This document shows, one piece after another, positions 58,194 to 64,000 of a DNA stretch of 64,000 nt; the first letter of the stretch is position 1, and the number at the start of each line of letters is the position of its first letter. The notes beneath the pieces were generated by a model. The model was not told the origin of the DNA. It was given only the letters and a program-made list of their open reading frames with translations, and searched no databases. Position numbers and translations under genes: made by a program. Origin of the DNA: Hermodice carunculata (taxonomy: Eukaryota; Annelida; Polychaeta; Eunicida; Amphinomidae); contig OZ026624.1 in the NCBI GenBank assembly GCA_964020975.1, forward strand, positions 70,122,591 to 70,186,590, given 5' to 3'.

Positions 58194-58210
58194 ATCCCAG
58201 ACGAGCCCCA
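58194..58210 (-). promoter_or_regulatory. Primer-binding site of element B (tRNA-Pro-like)
   Basis: On minus, a few bases inside the 5' LTR, the sequence TGGGGCTCGTCTGGGAT closely resembles the tRNA-Pro 3'-end complement used by many retroelements and retroviruses (TGGGGGCTCGTCCGGGAT). Confidence 0.65.
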
Positions 58211-58215
58211 CAATT

Positions 58216-59049
58216 TGTTTCGATGCCGACATTTTGAATATTATCAGAATTCAACAATGAAGAACGACAACAATGATGTAACTTTAACAATAACAACATA
58301 TTAACAATCAAAATAAGTACAAAGTAGGTACACTTATCTATACTGGTATTTCAACAGTCAAACAGTCTTATGTAAATCCAAATCCCTGGTGAAACTATCC
58401 ATTAGTAGGGTCCCACAGTTCCAAGTCCTATGACAGGTGCCAAATGATGTGGTACAAATCCCACAGAGGTATGGTTTGGGTCCAATGTGGTACTGAATGA
58501 TGTGTTGCTGATCCAATCCCACAGAGGGACTGCTTGGTTCCAAAGTGGTCCCATATAACAGTCCACTCAAAGTGTAAATGGGGAGCACCAAATATACAAG
58601 TCCACTCAAGACACTGTCCACACTCCCACAGGTACAATGTAAACAATGGCTCACAGATCCAATGGCATGATGACAACACACAGCTTCTGTCAGATCCTTC
58701 AGAATTCTCTCTTCTTCTCTCCCGGTCTCCTGTTCTCCTATTCTCCTGTCTCGGTCAGGAAATATCTGGTTTATATGGACCCATAGAAATATCACCCGTA
58801 TTCCAGTGTTTTCCAATTATTCACATTTCACAGTGCAGTTGGAGATCTGCCTTGATCACCTGACATGAATGTAGGTCAGCATTCTAGCTTATTCCACCTG
58901 TTTACAAATTACATATGAGTCACCCACAAACAGGTCAACTGTGCAGTGACCCTGCACAGTATTCATTGAGCTCAATGACCCAGCACACACTGAATGAATA
59001 CAGTGACCTGTCCAAATAAAAACAAACAACCACACACATTTTTACAACA
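58216..59049 (-). repeat. 5' LTR of element B
   Basis: Plus-strand TGTTTCGATGCCGACA to TTTTTACAACA. It contains an extra stretch (about 58.94-59.02 kb) that is shared with the LTR of element A but absent from the 3' LTR of B. Confidence 0.88.
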
Positions 59050-61376
59050 TATCCAAGTGAACATAATTATGTTATTGTGAGAAAATCTCATGTTACTACC
59101 ACGTGGTTGTTCTTTTTGTTTTTGTTTTAGTTGTTTTGGCCTTTTTGTTTGTTTGTTTGTTTGTTTTTTTGTGAAGGGAGATGTATTGGGGTTTTTATTT
59201 TTTGATTTTTTTTGCATTTCCTCAAATGTTTTTCTCAAAGTGTTCTGTTTGTGTCTTTAAGTCCAGAACCACGTTCCAGTAGTCATTACCCTATTACGCA
59301 GCTCAAACTCTTTACTCTTAATAAGCTAACTTGTCACTGTCTTACATGTATACATATGGAAGTACTATTTTCCATATTGCACATGTTCTACCATAGAATT
59401 TTGACATTGGCTGTATTAGACGAAATAAGTTAAAGGGTCTTCATGTGTGTAACTACTCAGAATATATTTCGGAGCCTACACCTGCACATATATCTCTCAG
59501 TAGCGGCTCCTTGTTTAAGCTAAATATCCAGCAAAGACAACCAACATAACAAGGAATAAATATGAACGTGGCCAATGATGAATTTCCTAAATACGTGAAG
59601 TTTTGCTTATAAATGCATTGCTTCATTATGAAAGAAGAATACCTGTCAAACAAAACATAGTTACTAAATTTGTATAGTACAGGTTCACATAAGAACAGTT
59701 TGACTTCCCCTGAACCAGTATGATCCCTTTATAGCGGGATAGCTTATCCTACTTAAAACACCTACCAGTGTATAACTAAAGTAGAAACAAACTGGGGCAT
59801 TATGTTCAGCCCCAGTGATTGTAAAATAAACAGTTGGAGCTAGCCCACCTGTGCCAATTAAGGGAAAACCTAACGAGTACTGCAACAACGGGCAACCTGC
59901 ACATGAAATGTAAAACTATGCCCATGATGACACCTACTCTTCACTTTGAAAGTCTCCAAACAATTAAGCTCTATTCCACTGCCAACTCTGAGTCAAAGTT
60001 TCAACGTAATGTGTCAGGTTTGTAATATTTTAGAAAACACAGTCAATTTTGAGTTACTAATAATTAGTAAATGAACAGTGAGGCATGTCAGAAAAGAATA
60101 AAAGTAATAAGCATTATTGTAAAAAATGGGTTATCAATCATAATTTTTCTTAACATGACTTTAAGTACAAGTAGGCAAACTTGTAACTGTGGTCGACCTC
60201 TGCTTGCTAATGATAGCGCCTTGGGATTTTTTTACCTGACAGAAAAAAAAATAAGCCTAAAATGTCTGAAGGTGAATATTAAAACAGAATGATGCCAACA
60301 GATAAAATTAAGTAGCAAAACAGGCAAGTCTAAAATCTGTAAAATTATTGTAGTCAAACCTTCTAACTATCTTTTGCGAATAATGTTTTGATATGTTTTG
60401 AAATGTTCGAAAAAAGAGCTCAAAAATCACTTTTGTTATGCAAATATATTATTGTCACTATAGTGTCATGGGAGTTTTGTCATTCTTTGTTGTAACAAAT
60501 ATCTTAATTTTTATCTACTTCTGCAGTAATTTAATAAAGTGTTATTCTTGCGAAGCGAGAGCAGGCATGCAAATTTTGGTTTTCATATGCCACCTTTTCT
60601 TATATTTAAATCTACGTATAAGAAGAGACTAGAACTATGGACTCAAACTGGCCTGGTTTTTGTCCTTTACCACGAAAGTCCCCTGTTCATCGAGATATCC
60701 TTGGTAAAATGCGTTTGGGGAACACAGATGATCATTTCTCCGCATGACAGAGTTGGGTTTCAATGATAAAATGCATGCTGAAATAAAGTAATTTTGCCTT
60801 TCAAATAGATGCTTACTTTCATTTATCCGTGCAAGACTGACAAGAAACACTTCTGTCGGATTTGTGATTGAGATTTGCAATTCAGTGGAAAGTTAGGAAA
60901 CTCAAACCTCCGTGTTTTTCAGGAATTTAGAATTATAGTACTTTGATCAAAAACTTCATGCAACAGACTTATGGTCGAACTGCCTTGGTAAGTTATCGTT
61001 ATATCAACATAAACCCTTGAATGTTTCAAAACATAACCATTCAGTCATTGTGCACATTATGTAAAGGTATACACATAAAGTAAATGTTATTCCAATGTGG
61101 CTTTCTTTGTTTTTCACGTGTCTACAATTTCGCGAATTTGCCGTCGTATTTAGGGAATACATAAGAATTGAAGTTTCTTGTATCAGTTCATAGCGTTTTC
61201 TGTACATGCTGTAGAAATACCACAAAAAAATTAAAACGTTCACATTTTTTACTGTTCAGACACACTGCAAAAAACGACAGATTATTAGGATTATAATTGT
61301 TTTCAGATGTATTCAAACGAAAGTAAATCTCAAGTACAGTAATGAAGATGCAAATCATAATCTATACTAACAACTG
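59050..61376. other. No recognised gene
   Basis: Intergenic or intronic AT-rich sequence with a (GTTT)n/poly(T) stretch at 59.10-59.22 kb. Short ORFs lack splice context or known motifs. Confidence 0.5.
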
Positions 61377-61461
61377 TCAGTTTTGTTCTTCACACCAGAT
61401 TGTCTCGTTGGAGATGGGCATCGTTTTGTAGCAGACACCAGATAGCTTCCCATCATCAATG
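61377..61461 (-). CDS. Candidate terminal exon, unknown protein
   Basis: After an acceptor TTTTTATGTGGCTTACAG the minus strand encodes IDDGKLSGVCYKTMPISNET and IWCEEQN before a TGA. Two cysteines, an N-glycosylation site (NET) and the end at a stop suggest the C-terminal exon of a secreted or extracellular protein whose other exons would lie at higher coordinates. No further exon was found up to 64 kb, so support is thin. Confidence 0.25.
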
Positions 61462-61517
61462 CTGTAAGCCACATAAAAAGGATTGATTATATCTACATAT
61501 ATTACATATGTACATCA

Positions 61518-61570
61518 TACATACATACATACATACATACATACATACATACATACATACATACATACTC
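61518..61570. repeat. (CATA)n microsatellite
   Basis: About 50 bp of CATA units. Confidence 0.96.
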
Positions 61571-61699
61571 ACATACGTACGTTTGTGTGTTTGTATATAA
61601 TCATAGAAGTATCTGTCTACTATATTAAAACTAGTAATACCAGTCACTGGTGTGTCCATATATATGCATTCAACACTTAACAGAAATTGTGGGTCCAGA

Positions 61700-64000
61700 T
61701 ATGAGATGAAATTACTTTATATTAAACACGACATGGCTTGTCTCAATTAAGTGATTTTGCTTGCTTAGAAATTATGATGTTGCAGATGCCGTCACTTTAC
61801 TGCTGCATGAGTTCTAAGACAATGCAACCCACGTAACATTTAACAGTATTGGCGTGCTGTTTTGGTTTCAAACTACTCTTCCATGAAAGCTCCAAGTCCT
61901 TAAATGAATCATCATACGTCCTAAAAATTTTAAAACTTCGTTCTCATGCCAAAGATGTAGCTGAGGAAATGATGTAAAATACGATTATGCTTTCGATGCT
62001 TTTAAAATAAAACTGCAAATGCATGCTTTTTACAGTGAAATTATGCTTTTAAAAGTGAAAAAAAAAATATTATACTCATTGTCACCTGGACTCAGCTAAG
62101 CGGATTTAAACCACGGATCTAAAGTCTTGCCAAATCATGATTGTGACTTGACAAGATTTCAAATTAAAAAAAATGCAGAAATATTCTTTTTTTTTTTTTT
62201 TCACAGAAAACATAATATGGGTTTTTCTCAGCATCCACGCCGAATATAAAAATGTATAGAATATTTACATCCACTGTGGTTTTTAACATTACACACATAT
62301 GAGAGACCAAGCATTTTAAATTTGACCAAATAGATCGCATCAAAACAGCTGAAATATGGAATTCATTTTGGGGATCTGCTTTCCTTGCTTCATTCTTAAA
62401 CAACTGCAACTGTTCAGTCTGTTGCAGAAATATAGTACGCATCCTTTAACTGACACAAACATCAGCTCCTTTAAGCTCTTAAAGGTACTAAACAGTGATA
62501 ACCAGCCAATATGTCCTTAAAATTGTTTACTGATACTAGATAAACGACGATTATGGTTTTTAAAATATGGGATAACACAGTTTGACATATAATGGTGCTT
62601 TGCTCACATATATGAAAAGACAAATTGAGTAACATAACAAGATTGAGACACTTAAAATGATAATTATGAATACAAATTGCTTTTTTATTTTTAAGCATAT
62701 AATATCAAGAAATAATATGGTACTAATTTGTAGCATATTAGTATAGGACTTCTGATCTAAATTCACCTTCTAAGAAATAAAAAGAAATAAGTTTATTGAT
62801 GAAGTCAGTATCCCAAATTGCCCATGGAGGAAACAGAATATATCTAATAGGGCTAGCAGTAAAAACACCATAGCAACATATTCAGGGTGCTAAACTCCTG
62901 TGCATTTTTATAAATTTGAAAATGGGTAAATAAAATTCCACAATTACCTACCTGCAAGGAAAATATTAAAGGTATGAAGATGTATCAATATTCCACACAT
63001 CTGAAGACACGAAGAAATTAGAAAATAATCATGTGCAGCTTGCTTTAATAGGTCAAACATTTATGTTAAACTATTATTATTGTTATCATTATTGTTATCA
63101 TTATCATCATCATCATCTTTATTGTCACTGTCATTGTTCTTCTTCTTCTTCTTCTTCTTCTTCTTCTTCTTCTTCTTCTTCTTCTTCTTCTACATTTTGT
63201 TTACATACATCCAATAAAAGCACGACAACATATTTGATTACCTTGATCATAATCCCGCCATTTTGAACATGTACAAAATTCAAGAAGTTACAGATCATGC
63301 GTCACTGTTGTCTGTGCAAGATTGACACATAAAAAACTTAGGGCAAATAAAAATGACCACAATAACTTTTCCAAAGCGGGCATTGGGATTTAGTAGTGAT
63401 AGACACTAATATATTGCTGACCAAAAGAGGGTAAAAAAACCTAACACAGAGCAGGTGTTAAAAGTAATAGGAACTGGGCAGGAAAAGTGTGCCACTTTTA
63501 AATTCCTTGGTGGGCTTTTCAGCTGTGATGTCATTCTATAATGATCAAGTGATAATAAGTTTCTCTGTGAAATTTGTGTGCAAGGACTGCTGGCCTAGGT
63601 ACCATTGGTTGAGGTGTTACCTTCATCTTAAACTGACAAGAGATTATGTATACCAGCCTACCCCACCCATATGATTATCATATATCATTTAACCACCTTG
63701 TTAAGTTCCCCAACTTCATTTTTGGAATAAAGTCTCCCAACTTTATTCTACTCTTGGAAAATTTCAGCATTATATTTGGGAATAGGTTAACAGAATGCAT
63801 TATTTATCTTAGTATAATGAACGTGTATCATAATCAGTTCATGAAAGTTGGACACAATGTGTAACTTTAATGAGTGATGCAGCTGCACTGTTATCACTGT
63901 CTAAGTTGGATTTTTGCACACATATAGGTCAGTTCCAATCATCAAATCTTGATGGTGATAAATGATGACAGAGATGAATAGCAATGCAGTATTGAAACTG
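61700..64000. other. No recognised gene
   Basis: AT-rich sequence. The only structured part is the trinucleotide array at 63.06-63.19 kb. Confidence 0.5.
63066..63192. repeat. (ATT)n-like tract and (TTC)n microsatellite
   Basis: Degenerate ATT/ATC units pass into about 18 TTC units (63138-63191). Confidence 0.95.

Larger units (their letters stand above)
48472..59049 (-). mobile_element. LTR retrotransposon B, same family as A, with a nested DNA transposon (fossil)
   Basis: A minus-strand element bounded by two LTRs (58216-59049 as 5' LTR, 48472-49211 as 3' LTR), each with TGTTA/TAACA-type ends. Internal parts in element order are: primer-binding site, gag (about 57.0-57.9 kb) with zinc knuckle (56.8-57.0), protease (56.3-56.65), integrase zinc-binding region (55.6-56.05), integrase core and C-terminal region (49.8-50.68) and part of reverse transcriptase (49.4-49.8). 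A 4.9-kb DNA transposon at 50684-55576 splits the integrase. Many interruptions are present; the element is broken and clearly old, since its two LTRs differ visibly in length (834 and 740 bp) and sequence. The pol order matches element A. Confidence 0.88.

Overview
The window is eukaryotic, AT-rich and full of repeats. It comes from an aquatic invertebrate, but I cannot name the species. Evidence is AG/GT-bounded exons, long introns, abundant microsatellites, remnants of many transposon classes, and an innate-immunity receptor gene of the kind expanded in invertebrate deuterostomes and lophotrochozoans. A TATGCCCCC...GGGGCATA tandem repeat (36.98-38.03 kb) resembles one I remember from molluscs and some other marine invertebrates. 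The LTR elements resemble Gmr1-type elements first described in deuterostomes. These clues do not agree on a phylum.

The main host gene lies on the minus strand from about 20.07 kb to the window start and runs off that end. Eleven exons can be placed with compatible splice phases. From N to C terminus they are: bulb-type (B-) lectin in two exons (20.0 and 18.8 kb), Frizzled-like cysteine-rich domain in two exons (17.5 and 16.45 kb), a putative 43-nt microexon (10.25 kb), PAN/apple (7.6 kb), EGF (6.7 kb), kringle (4.5 kb), two CCP/sushi domains (3.4 and 1.7 kb), a transmembrane helix plus the first part of a TIR domain (1.2 kb), and the rest of the TIR domain (1-197). This predicts a type I membrane receptor with a mosaic lectin/cysteine-rich ectodomain and a Toll-like cytoplasmic TIR domain in place of leucine-rich repeats. 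I do not recognise this domain order as a named family. The 5' end and signal peptide were not found.

The introns and the remaining 44 kb are mostly mobile DNA. There is a mariner fossil (14.95-15.93 kb) and several non-LTR (LINE) fragments (17.7-18.6, 33.6-35.4, 35.8-36.96, 44.2-44.7, 45.1-46.5 kb). Two broken minus-strand LTR retrotransposons of Ty3/gypsy type have protease-integrase-RT-RNase H order (21.4-26.4 and 48.47-59.05 kb). The second carries a 4.9-kb DNA transposon (50.684-55.576 kb) with AAGGTCAAATG inverted ends, a THAP-domain gene on plus and a second gene on minus. An unusual transposase-like gene on plus (30.7-32.4 kb) and a companion minus-strand ORF (28.4-29.05 kb) lie near another THAP fragment (26.75-26.88 kb). 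A 460-bp element with inverted ends occurs twice (40.68 and 43.25 kb).

Two 140-bp tandem arrays of one family (10.96-11.77 and 39.47-40.66 kb) are dense in TGACCT/AGGTCA motifs. Weak candidates for other host exons are at 39.0-39.35 kb and 61.38-61.46 kb, both minus. The rest is non-coding as far as I can see.
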